Shown: positions 33,941 to 42,462 of the stretch, in pieces | Layout of the letters: each line of letters begins with the position of its first letter | How positions within the stretch are numbered: position 1 is the first letter of the stretch | Source of the DNA: Actinomycetota bacterium | GTDB lineage: Bacteria; Actinomycetota; Acidimicrobiia; Acidimicrobiales; Ilumatobacteraceae | Length of the DNA stretch: 64,000 nt | NCBI GenBank assembly: GCA_963169665.1 | Contig: CAUJET010000016.1 | Location: 1-64,000 of the forward strand | Direction: 5' to 3' | Position numbers and translations under genes: made by a program | Notes under the pieces: generated by a model | Told to the model about the DNA's origin: nothing | The model's input: the letters and a program-made list of their open reading frames with translations, nothing else | The model's database searches: none

Positions 33941-34711
33941 ATGGACCACTCGACCACACATCTCGGCGCTCTCGTCGCCCTCCTCGATTCGCTCCCGGCC
34001 GATGGGTGGGCGTGTGGCCCGACCGCCGCCGCACTGCACCGCTTCGACGGGTTCGCGCTCCGCCCGCCGTTCCACGTCGTGGTCGAACGCGGGCACAACC
34101 TCCAACGCGTCGGTCATGCGATCCACACCACGCTCGACCTCCCGCCACTCGACCGCGAACGCGTCGATGGCATCGCCGTCGTGGCACCCACACGGACGCT
34201 CATCGAGATCGCCCGTACCACCCCCGATGACCGGCTCACGATCGCGCTCGACGGCGCCATCAGAGACGGGCTCACCACCGACGATTTCCTGCACCGACGC
34301 ATCGCCGACCTTCGCACTCGCGGCAGGTACGGCATCCCGAAACTGCTTCGGGTCATCGAGGGCAGCGAGGTGAGCCGGGGCGGCCAGAGTTGGCTGGAAC
34401 GTGAGTTCCTCCGACTCGTCGCTGCGGCAGGTCTGCCCACGCCGGCCACGCAACAGGTGCTCGGTCGAAGGACCCCGCACACGATGATCCGAGTCGACTT
34501 CTGCTTCCCCGGCACCAGCCTCGTGGTCGAGACCTCGGGCTACCGGTTCCATCGCACACCATCGCAGGCCTCCATCGATGCGGCACGCGTGAATCGGCTG
34601 GTGCTCGACGGGTGGACGGTGCTCCCGTTCACCTACCGCCAGGTGGTCGACGAACCAGCGAACGTGATCGCGTCCGTGTGCGAAGCGCTGGCTCGGTCCG
34701 CAGCCGCCTGA
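33941..34711 (+). CDS. AbiEi-like/DUF559 two-domain protein
   Basis: 256 residues from ATG 33941. The N-terminal half has ACGPTAAALHRFDGFALRPP, the winged-helix antitoxin (AbiEi_4-like) pattern; VAPTRTLIEIART is the conserved middle. The C-terminal half has SWLEREFLRLVAAAGLPTP, then RVDFCFPGTSLVVETSG and LVLDGWTVLPFTYRQV, the Vsr-like nuclease fold of DUF559. The usual ExK acidic core reads VD-n9-VETS, so activity is uncertain. Such proteins are common and of unknown role in actinobacteria. No AbiEii toxin partner adjoins it. It lies between copies 2 and 3 of the palindromic repeat. Confidence 0.78.
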   Translation: MDHSTTHLGALVALLDSLPADGWACGPTAAALHRFDGFALRPPFHVVVERGHNLQRVGHAIHTTLDLPPLDRERVDGIAVVAPTRTLIEIARTTPDDRLTIALDGAIRDGLTTDDFLHRRIADLRTRGRYGIPKLLRVIEGSEVSRGGQSWLEREFLRLVAAAGLPTPATQQVLGRRTPHTMIRVDFCFPGTSLVVETSGYRFHRTPSQASIDAARVNRLVLDGWTVLPFTYRQVVDEPANVIASVCEALARSAAA

Positions 34712-34736
34712 TCACCTCCGGCCACCGCCTCACGAT

Positions 34737-34786
34737 GTCTGTGTCACGGCACAGACGCGACGTCACCTCTGTGCCGTGACACAGAC
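34737..34786. repeat. Palindromic intergenic repeat, copy 3 (perfect)
   Basis: GTCTGTGTCACGGCACAGA (34737-34755) and its exact reverse complement (34768-34786) are separated by 12 bases containing GACGTC. It starts 26 bases after the DUF559-type stop and lies between convergent genes, so it could end transcription from both sides. Confidence 0.8.
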
Positions 34787-34807
34787 TGGTGAGGGTCGGG
34801 CGTTCCC

Positions 34808-35407
34808 TCAGCCGAGGCTGGGGTGGTGGTTCACGAACACATCGTCGACGAGTCCTGCGATCAGCTGCAGGCGCGTGGACGGATCGGCCATCGACCCACC
34901 CAATTCGGCGTTGGTACGGAACGACATCGCGTCGAGGCGTCCACCCCGCGTGATCGCCACACCTGCCGCCGGATCGTCGACGAGCGCACTGTTCACCAGC
35001 GACGCGACCTGCTGACGCAGATCGGCGTCGTGGTGCACCACGACGGCGCCGTACACGCCGGCACCGACCGGCGTGAGCGCCGCCCGCCGAGCTCCCACCA
35101 GCAACAGCCAGAACGTGGAGCGCTCCGGGCTCACCGTGGTGATGCGCACCGTGGTGACGGCCGCCTGCATCGCCTCGTGGATGTCGGCGATCTCGTGATC
35201 GAGCTCCACGTGCTGCACGTAGCCCTCGTCGTCGAGGTATTCCCGACACAGCTCACGGGCCACCAGGCTGGCCAGTCCCGCCGCCTCGATGTCGTCGTCG
35301 TTGCGCGACGGCTCGTCGAGCAGGTCGAGCAGGTCGAGCGTCGGCACGGCGGGGTCGTCGCCACACAGCGACACCAGGAACTGGATCTCAGCGAACGTGA
35401 GCAGCAT
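34808..35407 (-). CDS. Hypothetical protein, possibly EspG-like
   Basis: 199 residues from ATG 35407 (a longer frame from 35443 has no support). It opens MLLTFAEIQFLVSLCGDDP and continues with acidic helices, a beta-rich middle (VRITTVSPERSTFWLLLV) and YGAVVVHHDADL. The opening and the later strands faintly recall ESX-secretion-associated EspG chaperones, but no diagnostic motif is present and no ESX genes adjoin it. No signal or membrane span. Treated as unknown, cytoplasmic. Confidence 0.55.
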   Translation of the reverse strand: MLLTFAEIQFLVSLCGDDPAVPTLDLLDLLDEPSRNDDDIEAAGLASLVARELCREYLDDEGYVQHVELDHEIADIHEAMQAAVTTVRITTVSPERSTFWLLLVGARRAALTPVGAGVYGAVVVHHDADLRQQVASLVNSALVDDPAAGVAITRGGRLDAMSFRTNAELGGSMADPSTRLQLIAGLVDDVFVNHHPSLG

Positions 35408-35712
35408 GGTGTCCTTCCTGGGGCCCGGCGGCCACCACCTCACAGCGCCGACGACGCCAGCTCCGCACCCTGAGGAGCCGCGGTGAACGCTCGGTCAACA
35501 CCCCAGGTCAGGGCGCTGACGGCTCGAAACAAGCTCGGGAACCACTCGTCTGCAGGGGTGATGCGGCGGCGTCGGCACCTCCCGATCGACGCTGGTGGAG
35601 GTGGGCCGGCCCACCGGCCGGCGAACGGCCGGCCAGTACGGACTGCATCGTGATCTCTTCCCCGTTCGACACGCATCGGCCGGGACCGAGCCGACTCGGT
35701 ACGGTTCGGTCC
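35408..35712. other. Gene-free stretch rich in GGCCGG palindromes
   Basis: 305 bases between divergent genes. Positions about 35605-35635 carry several nested GGCCGG/CCGGCC palindromes. A plus-strand frame through the region has no conserved content. Promoters for both flanking genes should lie here; no clear -35/-10 pair stood out. Confidence 0.35.
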
Positions 35713-36342
35713 ATGAACATCGCTCCGAGGAACGTCCTCGAGGTCTACGCCGACATCTGGTGCCCCTTCGCGCACGTGGGTCTCCGCCGTGTCGCCGACC
35801 GGCGCAACGCCCTCGCCGTCGACACCCACCTGCGCGTGCATCCCTGGCCGCTCGAACTCGTGAACGGCAAGCCGATGGACGCCGCCTTCATCGGTGAGGA
35901 GGTGGTCGAGATCCGCGAGCAGGTCGCGCCCGACCTGTTCGCCCATTTCGACGAATCGGCGTTCCCAGCGACCACCCTGCCCGCCCTCGCCCTGGTCGAG
36001 TCGGCCTACGCGATGGACATCGACACCGGTGAACGGATGAGCCTCGCCCTGCGCGACGCCCTGTTCGAACAGGGTCGGTGCATCGACGACCCCGCCGTGC
36101 TCGCCGAGCTCGCCGACGCGCTCGGCGTGCCACCCGCGACCGACGAGCATGCGGCAGCCGTGCTGACCTCGTGGCAGCACGGCCGCGACCGAGGTGTCGT
36201 CGGGTCGCCGCACTTCTTCACATCCGACGGCAACTTCTTCTGCCCCGCCCTCGACATCACGCGCGTGGACGGCCACCTGCAGATGGCGCCCAAGGCCGAC
36301 GTCTTCGACGCCTTCGTCGCCGCCGCCATCGGCACCGCGTGA
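35713..36342 (+). CDS. DsbA-family (thioredoxin-fold) protein
   Basis: 209 residues from ATG 35713. VLEVYADIWCPFAHVGLRR opens a thioredoxin fold with an insertion of helices; GVVGSPHFFT (about 170-179) supplies the cis-Pro loop. The active site has a single Cys (WCPF), so it is closer to the FrnE/2-hydroxychromene isomerase group than to a disulfide oxidase. No signal peptide, so it is cytoplasmic. The dehydrogenase-like gene follows 63 bases later. Confidence 0.78.
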   Translation: MNIAPRNVLEVYADIWCPFAHVGLRRVADRRNALAVDTHLRVHPWPLELVNGKPMDAAFIGEEVVEIREQVAPDLFAHFDESAFPATTLPALALVESAYAMDIDTGERMSLALRDALFEQGRCIDDPAVLAELADALGVPPATDEHAAAVLTSWQHGRDRGVVGSPHFFTSDGNFFCPALDITRVDGHLQMAPKADVFDAFVAAAIGTA

Positions 36343-36405
36343 CCCCACCCGTCGCTGGTACGGACGTTCCAACAGACACGTTCGAACTGAACTAACGTTC
36401 CAGTC

Positions 36406-37470
36406 GTGACGTTCTCACGAGTGGCCGTGCTCGGGCTGGGGAAGGTGGGGCACCTCGCCGCGACGTTCCTCCACCACGCCGGATTCGAGGTGACCGGGAT
36501 CGACCAGCGCCTCCCCGCCAAGGCCTCGTCGTTCCCCGTGCAGGTCATCGATGTCGGCGACGTGGTGGCGCTCGACCATCTCCTCGAGAGTCAACACGCC
36601 GTGCTGTCATGTCTGCCCTACCACTTCAACCGCGAGGTGGCCCGCGTCGCCCACGCCCGCGGGATCCACTACTTCGACCTCACCGAGGACGTGGGCACCT
36701 CGCAGACCATCACCGAGCTCTCGGTGACCGCCCGCTCGCTGATGGCGCCGCAGTGCGGCCTCGCCCCCGGCTTCGTCAGCATCGTCGCCGCCTCACAGGC
36801 AGCCGCCTTCGACGAGTGTCGGTCGATCCGCATGCGCGTCGGTGCCCTGCCCCAACATCCCACGGGCCTGCTCGGCTACGCGTTCAACTGGTCGCCCGAA
36901 GGTGTCGTCAACGAGTACCTCAACGACTGCGAGGTGATCGAAGAGGGGCAGCGCAAGTGGGTCTCGTCGATGGAATGGCGCGAGACGCTGTACATCCACG
37001 GCACCCAACTCGAGGCGTTCACCACCTCCGGCGGTCTCGGCACGATGTGCGACACGTTCCACGGCACGGTCGCCAACCTCGACTACAAGACGATCCGATA
37101 TCCCGGCCACATGGAGCTGATGAACTTCTTCTTCCACGAGCTGCTCCTGCGCGAGCGACGCCACCTGGCCGGCGAGATCCTCACCAACGCCAAGCCGCCC
37201 GTGAGCGACGACGTCGTGTACGTCCACGTGTCGTCGGAGGGCACCGTCGACGGCCGGCTGCACCGCGAGGAGTTCGTCCGGGCCTACACGCCGACGGTGG
37301 TCGGCGGTGCCCGCAACACGGCGATCGCCTGGACCACGGCCGGATCGGTCGCCGCCGTCATCGAACTCGTGCGTGCCGGCGTCCTGCCCGCCACGGGCTT
37401 GCTCCGCCAGGAACACATCCGCCTCGTCGACTTCCTGGCCACCCCGACCGGCAAGCTCTTCGCCGCCTGA
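36406..37470 (+). CDS. Saccharopine dehydrogenase-family oxidoreductase
   Basis: 354 residues from a GTG. VAVLGLGKVGHLAATFL (about 6-22) is the NAD(P)-binding loop, AVLSCLPYHFNREVARVA the second strand, and YFDLTEDV plus PQCGLAPGFVSI the dimer and active-site region of LYS9-like proteins. The C-terminal catalytic half is full length (YTPTVVGGARNTAIAWTTA). Family members reduce or cleave saccharopine-type secondary amines. The gene stands alone, so the exact substrate is open. Three ACGTTC repeats and a TAACGT -10-like hexamer precede its start. Confidence 0.82.
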   Translation: MTFSRVAVLGLGKVGHLAATFLHHAGFEVTGIDQRLPAKASSFPVQVIDVGDVVALDHLLESQHAVLSCLPYHFNREVARVAHARGIHYFDLTEDVGTSQTITELSVTARSLMAPQCGLAPGFVSIVAASQAAAFDECRSIRMRVGALPQHPTGLLGYAFNWSPEGVVNEYLNDCEVIEEGQRKWVSSMEWRETLYIHGTQLEAFTTSGGLGTMCDTFHGTVANLDYKTIRYPGHMELMNFFFHELLLRERRHLAGEILTNAKPPVSDDVVYVHVSSEGTVDGRLHREEFVRAYTPTVVGGARNTAIAWTTAGSVAAVIELVRAGVLPATGLLRQEHIRLVDFLATPTGKLFAA

Positions 37471-37616
37471 CTCACGGCCACACGACCGTTACGCACCGGA
37501 CCTTGCCGGAAGCTTGCCGGGGACGGGCCCAACGGGCCTGCGCTGCCACCGGCCGTGGGAAATGTCTGACACCTTCTTGACTCGCACGACCAGCTCCGGA
37601 GGCCGATCATCAACAC

Positions 37617-38459
37617 GTGGCGACGGAGCGGGCGGCGAACGGTGAGATCCCGGTGGAGGCGCTGCTCGCGCAACTCCGCCGAGCCGCCGAGCAGGACGGT
37701 GTCGAGGACGTCGATGCCGTCGTCGCCGAGTTCGCCACCTTCGTCCGGGCTCAGGCGCCCCGCATCGCCGCGCAGCGCGCCGGCCGGCGCAGCGGCGTGT
37801 CGTGGAGCAGCGCCCTGCTCACTGCCGGCGCCCTCTCGGTCGCCGCGTTCGGTGCGGTCGCCAGCGGACTGGTGACCAACCCGTTCCTGCCCTCGACACC
37901 GTCGTTCGCGAGTGCCTCCGATCGTGACCCCTCCGATGGCGATGCCTCCGATGATGACGGCAGCCTCGAGGACGACGTGCTCCCGGTTCCGAACGTGGGC
38001 GAGGCGACGTCCGACGGCCAGAACCCGAGCCAGAGCCCCACCGACACGGCGAGCGACGGAGCGACGGATGTGGTCGCCGAACCGATCCCAGCGATCGAGT
38101 TCACCGAGACCGCGCCGATGGCCTTCACCGACCCGGACGCGCTCGCGGTCCTGGCCGAACAGCGGTCGGCCGGACCGACACCACCCCCGTCGACCACGCC
38201 CGTCGCCCCCACCACGATCGCCCCCACCACGATCGCCCCCGTCGCCCCTGCTGCCGACGATCCCGTCGCTGCAGCGACCACGTCTGCGAGCACCCACACC
38301 ACCGCGCCTGCCGACGCCACAGGCGTCACCTCGGACACCGCGCCGACCACCATCCCGACCGCCGTGCTCGACGCCAGCACCGGCCCGGAGTCGCTGGTCA
38401 CGCCGACCCCAGAGAACCAACAGAACCAGGTGAACACCGACCAGGGAGGTGCCGGATGA
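37617..38459 (+). CDS. Single-span membrane protein with Thr/Asp-rich outer region
   Basis: 280 residues from a GTG. The first 60 residues are a cytoplasmic helical segment (EALLAQLRRAAEQDGVEDVD), one span covers about 66-86 (LLTAGALSVAAFGAVASGLV), and the rest is a low-complexity Asp/Ser then Pro/Thr region with a TTIAPTTIAP repeat. The architecture repeats that of the proteins at 31226 and 47107. The stop overlaps the start of a methionine aminopeptidase gene (ATGA), an unexpected partner. Role unknown. Confidence 0.6.
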   Translation: MATERAANGEIPVEALLAQLRRAAEQDGVEDVDAVVAEFATFVRAQAPRIAAQRAGRRSGVSWSSALLTAGALSVAAFGAVASGLVTNPFLPSTPSFASASDRDPSDGDASDDDGSLEDDVLPVPNVGEATSDGQNPSQSPTDTASDGATDVVAEPIPAIEFTETAPMAFTDPDALAVLAEQRSAGPTPPPSTTPVAPTTIAPTTIAPVAPAADDPVAAATTSASTHTTAPADATGVTSDTAPTTIPTAVLDASTGPESLVTPTPENQQNQVNTDQGGAG

Positions 38460-39688
38460 CCGACACGACGCTCCACACCCGGCCCGGCACCGAGCCCGAT
38501 CTCGGGCTCCAGGACATGAGCGCGCCCGTCTGGCCCGCCGTGCCCTCGAACCGGCCCGGCGGCCACCTCGACCTCCTCTCGCCTGGTGACGTGGTGGGCA
38601 CGGTGCGCACCAGCCGTTTGTTCCGCACCCGCTACCCGCGGGCCCACACGACGGCCCGTCTCGGCCCCGAGCGAACCAAGGCGTTCGCGAATAGCCTGGC
38701 ACCCGTGCTCCAGCATGCGCAGCCCCCCGATGTGCTCCCCCAGGCCAACGAACCCTGCTGGTGTGGCAGCGGCCGCAAGTACAAGCGCTGCCACAAGCCG
38801 CTCGAGGGCCGTGTGCTGCAGGGCATCGTCAGCCCCCGACTCGAGGTGCCGGCCCACATCCAGCGGCCGCCGTACGCCGACACCGGCGTCGTCGAGCGCT
38901 GGGCCGAACCACGGGTCAAGAGCCCCGAGATCATCGAGCGCATGCGCCGCGCCGGCACCGTCGCCGCCGAGGTGCTGCGCCTTGCCGGCGAGATGGTGCA
39001 GCCCGGCATCACGACCGACGCGATCGACCGCTACGTCCACCAGCTCTGCATCGAGCGCGATGCCTACCCGAGCCCGCTGAACTACAGCGGGTTCCCGAAG
39101 AGCGTGTGCACCAGCGCCAACGAGGTCATCTGCCACGGCATCCCCGACTCTCGTGTGCTGCAGGACGGCGACATCCTCAACATCGACGTCACGTGCTACC
39201 TCGACGGCGTCCACGGCGACACCAACGCCACGTTCTTCGTCGGCGACGTCGACCCCGCCAGCCGCCACCTGGTGCAGGTCACCGAGGAGTGCACCTGGTA
39301 CGGCATCGAGGCCGTCATCCCCGGCCGCCCCCTCAGCGACATCGGCCGGGCCATCGAATCGCACGCCAAGAAGCACAAGTACGGCGTGGTGAAGGCGTTC
39401 ATCGGCCACGGCATCGGCGAGCAGTTCCACACCGACATCCAGGTGCTGCACTACTACGACCAGCGGGCCAACATGATCATGCGCCCCGGCATGACCTTCA
39501 CGATCGAGCCGATGATCACCATGGGCGCCTGGCAGCACAAGATGGTGTTCGACGACGATTGGACGGCGGTCACCGCAGACGGCAAGCGCACCGCCCAGTT
39601 CGAGCACACGTGCCTCGTCACCGAGACCGGCGTCGAGGTGCTCACCGCTCCGGGCGCCGTCAGCCCCAGCGCCCCCTGGCGGCGCTGA
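38456..39688 (+). CDS. map: Methionine aminopeptidase with N-terminal SEC-C zinc motif
   Basis: 410 residues. A 95-residue N-terminal part precedes a SEC-C motif ANEPCWCGSGRKYKRCH (about 98-114). The type I aminopeptidase domain has NIDVTCYLDGVHGDTNATF, holding two metal Asp residues, GHGIGEQFH with the metal His, FTIEPM with Glu and FEHTCLVTE with the last Glu. It removes initiator Met from nascent proteins. SEC-C-bearing enzymes are known in actinobacteria and the motif may aid ribosome docking; the longer region before it is unusual. Starts inside the stop of the membrane protein gene. Confidence 0.9.
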   Translation: MTDTTLHTRPGTEPDLGLQDMSAPVWPAVPSNRPGGHLDLLSPGDVVGTVRTSRLFRTRYPRAHTTARLGPERTKAFANSLAPVLQHAQPPDVLPQANEPCWCGSGRKYKRCHKPLEGRVLQGIVSPRLEVPAHIQRPPYADTGVVERWAEPRVKSPEIIERMRRAGTVAAEVLRLAGEMVQPGITTDAIDRYVHQLCIERDAYPSPLNYSGFPKSVCTSANEVICHGIPDSRVLQDGDILNIDVTCYLDGVHGDTNATFFVGDVDPASRHLVQVTEECTWYGIEAVIPGRPLSDIGRAIESHAKKHKYGVVKAFIGHGIGEQFHTDIQVLHYYDQRANMIMRPGMTFTIEPMITMGAWQHKMVFDDDWTAVTADGKRTAQFEHTCLVTETGVEVLTAPGAVSPSAPWRR

Positions 39689-39713
39689 GCACCGGCTCAG
39701 ACCCGTTCGGAGC

Positions 39714-39730
39714 GGCCAGCACCGCTGGCC
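39714..39730. terminator. Hairpin between convergent genes
   Basis: GGCCAGC (39714-39720) and GCTGGCC (39724-39730) form a 7-base stem with an ACC loop, 26 bases after the aminopeptidase stop and 20 before the end of the cytidylyltransferase gene. It fits a bidirectional terminator. Confidence 0.5.
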
Positions 39731-39749
39731 CGGTCACCGGCGGGCACTG

Positions 39750-40184
39750 CTAGAGCGATTGCACCAGGCGGGTGAGCACGTCGCGCAACATCGTGCTCGA
39801 CGTGTGCTGGGTGTAGGGGAAGTAGAACACCCGGGCGCCGACCTCGGCCATCTCGTCTTCGAGCATTCGGCCCTTGTCGGTGCCCTTCCAGTCGTCGCCT
39901 TTGAAGATGACGTCGAATCGGTGTTCCTGCCAGACCACGCGCTTGTCGCGCGACGTATCGGTGACTGCTGCGTCCACATAACTGATGGCCCGAACGATCT
40001 CGATGCGCTCCTCGAATGGGACGATCGGACGATATCCCTTCATCTTTTCGACGGCGGTGTCGATAACAACACCTGCAATGAGGTGGTCGCACTGTTCTCG
40101 TGCACGCCGAAGAATGTTCAGGTGACCGATATGGAACAAATCGAACACACCCGGTACGTATCCGACGATCGGCGGTGTGGCCAT
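39750..40184 (-). CDS. Cytidylyltransferase (TagD/glycerol-3-phosphate type)
   Basis: 144 residues from ATG 40184. GVFDLFHIGHLNIL (about 10-23) has the HxGH nucleotide-binding motif, VPFEERIEIV is the conserved helix, and FKGDDWKGT the GxDxxGT-like loop; the final RxSSTxxR-type signature appears as HTSSTMLRD. It should make a CDP-activated alcohol such as CDP-glycerol or a sugar-alcohol relative. A CDP-alcohol transferase lies at 41700, which supports a shared path for a phosphoglycan or phospholipid head group. Confidence 0.82.
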   Translation of the reverse strand: MATPPIVGYVPGVFDLFHIGHLNILRRAREQCDHLIAGVVIDTAVEKMKGYRPIVPFEERIEIVRAISYVDAAVTDTSRDKRVVWQEHRFDVIFKGDDWKGTDKGRMLEDEMAEVGARVFYFPYTQHTSSTMLRDVLTRLVQSL

Positions 40185-40393
40185 GTACGTGACTCCTGGA
40201 TCTCGCAGAGCCCGACGAACATGCCAGCGCATACCACAGCCAGCAGCGACGGGACCACGCTCTGCATCACGCCGGTCCGCGTCGTGTGTAACGATTTTGA
40301 CACAACGGAAACACGGCCACCACGCCGCGTCGTTACCCTACCGGCCATGCGTGGCGGCAAGCGGACGATCAGTCGCGTCATGGACGGCGTTCG

Positions 40394-41686
40394 ATGAAGA
40401 TCGCAATGGTGGGCACTCGGGGCGTTCCGGCGCGGTACGGGGGGTTCGAGACGGCGGTCGAGGAGGTCGGTTCGCGCCTCGTCGCGCTCGGTCACGACGT
40501 CACGGTCTACTGCCGACGCCCTGCCGACGGCTCGCAACCGGTCGACGAGCACCTCGGCATGCGGCTCATCCACCTGCCCGCGCTGCGCACCAAGACCCTC
40601 GAGACCCTCAGCCACTCGGCGCTGTCTGCCATGCACGCCGTGCTGCAGCGCAGCACGCACGACGCCGTGTTCGTCTTCAATGCCGCAAATGCGCCCTACA
40701 TTCCGTTGTTCCGCGCCCGCCGCATGCCCGTCGCCGTGCACGTCGACGGCCTCGAGTGGAGACGCGCGAAATGGGGAGGCGGCGGACGTCGCTACTACCG
40801 AGCCGCCGAAGCCCTCGCCGTACGTTGGGCTGACGCTCTCATCGCCGATGCCGACGGCATCGCCGCGTACTACCAGGACGAGTTCGGCGCGAGCACCGAC
40901 CGAATCGCCTACGGCGCGCCCGTCCTGCGCGGCCTGGGTCATGAACGGCTCGGTCGCCACGACCTCGTCCCCGGCGGCTACCACCTCGTCGTCGCCAGGT
41001 TCGAACCCGAGAACCACGTCGATCTGATCGTCAGGGGGTATCGCTCCAGCGGCGCGCAGCTCCCCGTGGTCGTGGTCGGAGGGTCTCCGTACGCCGATGC
41101 CCACGTCAGCGCCATCCGGGAGGTCGCCGACAGCGACTCCCGCATCCGCCTGATCGGATCGGTGTGGGACCAGGACCTCCTCAACGAGCTCTACGCCAAC
41201 TGCGCCAGCTACCTGCATGGACACTCCATCGGCGGGACCAACCCGTCGTTGCTGCGCGCCATGGGGGCGGGCGCGCCCGTGGTGGCGCTCGACGTTCGTT
41301 TCAACCGTGAGGTGCTGGGCCCAGCCGGGATCTACTTCTCCGACGAGGCGACGATCGCCCGAGCGCTGACCACCGTCGAGAGCCACCGTGAGAGCACCGT
41401 GCAACTCGGTCGCGCACTCCAGCAGCGAGTGCAGACCCGGTACCAGTGGGACGACGTCGCCGCAGCCTACGAGCAGCTCGCCGAACGTCTCGCCACCGGT
41501 GCCACTCGACGACGTGAATGCAGTGGGAAACGACTGCTCGCGCCCCAGTGGGCATACGACCAGGTACTGCTCCCGATCGGAGGCGACGAGGGCAACGGCG
41601 TGCTCCCGGTCGTCACGCCGGAGCCCGGCAGCGTCGGCGACGAACGGCCGATGTCGGATCCCTCGCTGTCAGGTACCCCGCGTTGA
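40394..41686 (+). CDS. Glycosyltransferase with DUF1972 (rhamnosyltransferase-like)
   Basis: 430 residues. MKIAMVGTRGVPARYGGFET is the DUF1972 opening; HVDGLEWRRAKWG and the GT-B C-terminal HSIGGTNPSLLRAMGAG donor-site motif follow. It should be a retaining GT4-like enzyme adding rhamnose or a related sugar. The last 50 residues are an unstructured tail. It is divergent from the cytidylyltransferase gene across 209 bases and 13 bases upstream of the CDP-alcohol transferase gene. Confidence 0.84.
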   Translation: MKIAMVGTRGVPARYGGFETAVEEVGSRLVALGHDVTVYCRRPADGSQPVDEHLGMRLIHLPALRTKTLETLSHSALSAMHAVLQRSTHDAVFVFNAANAPYIPLFRARRMPVAVHVDGLEWRRAKWGGGGRRYYRAAEALAVRWADALIADADGIAAYYQDEFGASTDRIAYGAPVLRGLGHERLGRHDLVPGGYHLVVARFEPENHVDLIVRGYRSSGAQLPVVVVGGSPYADAHVSAIREVADSDSRIRLIGSVWDQDLLNELYANCASYLHGHSIGGTNPSLLRAMGAGAPVVALDVRFNREVLGPAGIYFSDEATIARALTTVESHRESTVQLGRALQQRVQTRYQWDDVAAAYEQLAERLATGATRRRECSGKRLLAPQWAYDQVLLPIGGDEGNGVLPVVTPEPGSVGDERPMSDPSLSGTPR

Positions 41687-41699
41687 TCGTGCGTCGTCG

Positions 41700-42419
41700 A
41701 TGAGCGCCACCTTCCGCACGTCGCTGGGCGCCCTCCAGCGTGCGCAGAAGACGTCCAAGGGCGCCCCGGCGTACTCGCGGCTCGTCAACCGTCCCCTCGG
41801 CCGGGTGTTCGCCGCGTGCGCACACGTGGTGGGGCTCACCCCGAACCAGGTGACGTGCCTCAGCGCACTCGCAACCTTCAGCGGCATCGCCGTGATCGCG
41901 CTCGCCGAGTCCACGCCGATCACCGCGCTCGTGGTCGCGATCTGCCTCGTCGTCGGTTATGCCCTCGACGCGGCCGACGGCCAGCTGGCCCGTCTGCGCG
42001 GCGGTGGCAGCGTCTCGGGCGAGTGGCTCGACCACGTGGTCGACTCGATCAAGATCGCCTGCCTGCACACCGCCGTGCTCGTCAACTGGTATCGCTTCGA
42101 GGATCCGTCCGACCGGCGGCTCCTGCTCCCCATCGCGTTCCAGATCGTGGCCTCGATCATGTTCTTCGTGATCATCCTCAACGACCAGATCCGCCGCGCC
42201 CACCGCGGCAGCACGCAGATGATCCTGCAGGGCGAGGGGTCGTCGTCGACGCTGTACTCCCTGGCCGTCGTGCCCACCGACTACGGCCTGCTGTGCGTCG
42301 TGTTCGGGCTGATGTGGTGGTCGGGCTTCGTGTGGATCTACGGCTTGCTGCTCGCGGCCAACGCCGGCTTCATGATGCTGGCACTGGTGAAGTGGTACCG
42401 GGAGATGCGGCGCTACTGA
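41700..42419 (+). CDS. CDP-alcohol phosphatidyltransferase-family membrane protein
   Basis: 239 residues from ATG 41700. The catalytic signature DG-n2-AR-n8-G-n3-D-n3-D is read as DAADGQLARLRGGGSV followed by SGEWLDHVVD (about residues 86-112). About five or six spans follow or flank it. It would join a CDP-activated alcohol to a second alcohol in the membrane. Its neighbours, a cytidylyltransferase that could supply the CDP donor and a glycosyltransferase, suggest a phosphate-linked glycan or glycolipid. Confidence 0.86.
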   Translation: MSATFRTSLGALQRAQKTSKGAPAYSRLVNRPLGRVFAACAHVVGLTPNQVTCLSALATFSGIAVIALAESTPITALVVAICLVVGYALDAADGQLARLRGGGSVSGEWLDHVVDSIKIACLHTAVLVNWYRFEDPSDRRLLLPIAFQIVASIMFFVIILNDQIRRAHRGSTQMILQGEGSSSTLYSLAVVPTDYGLLCVVFGLMWWSGFVWIYGLLLAANAGFMMLALVKWYREMRRY

Positions 42420-42462
42420 GCACCGATCCTGCGTCGATCGGCTGTCCGATCGCGCACGCCCG

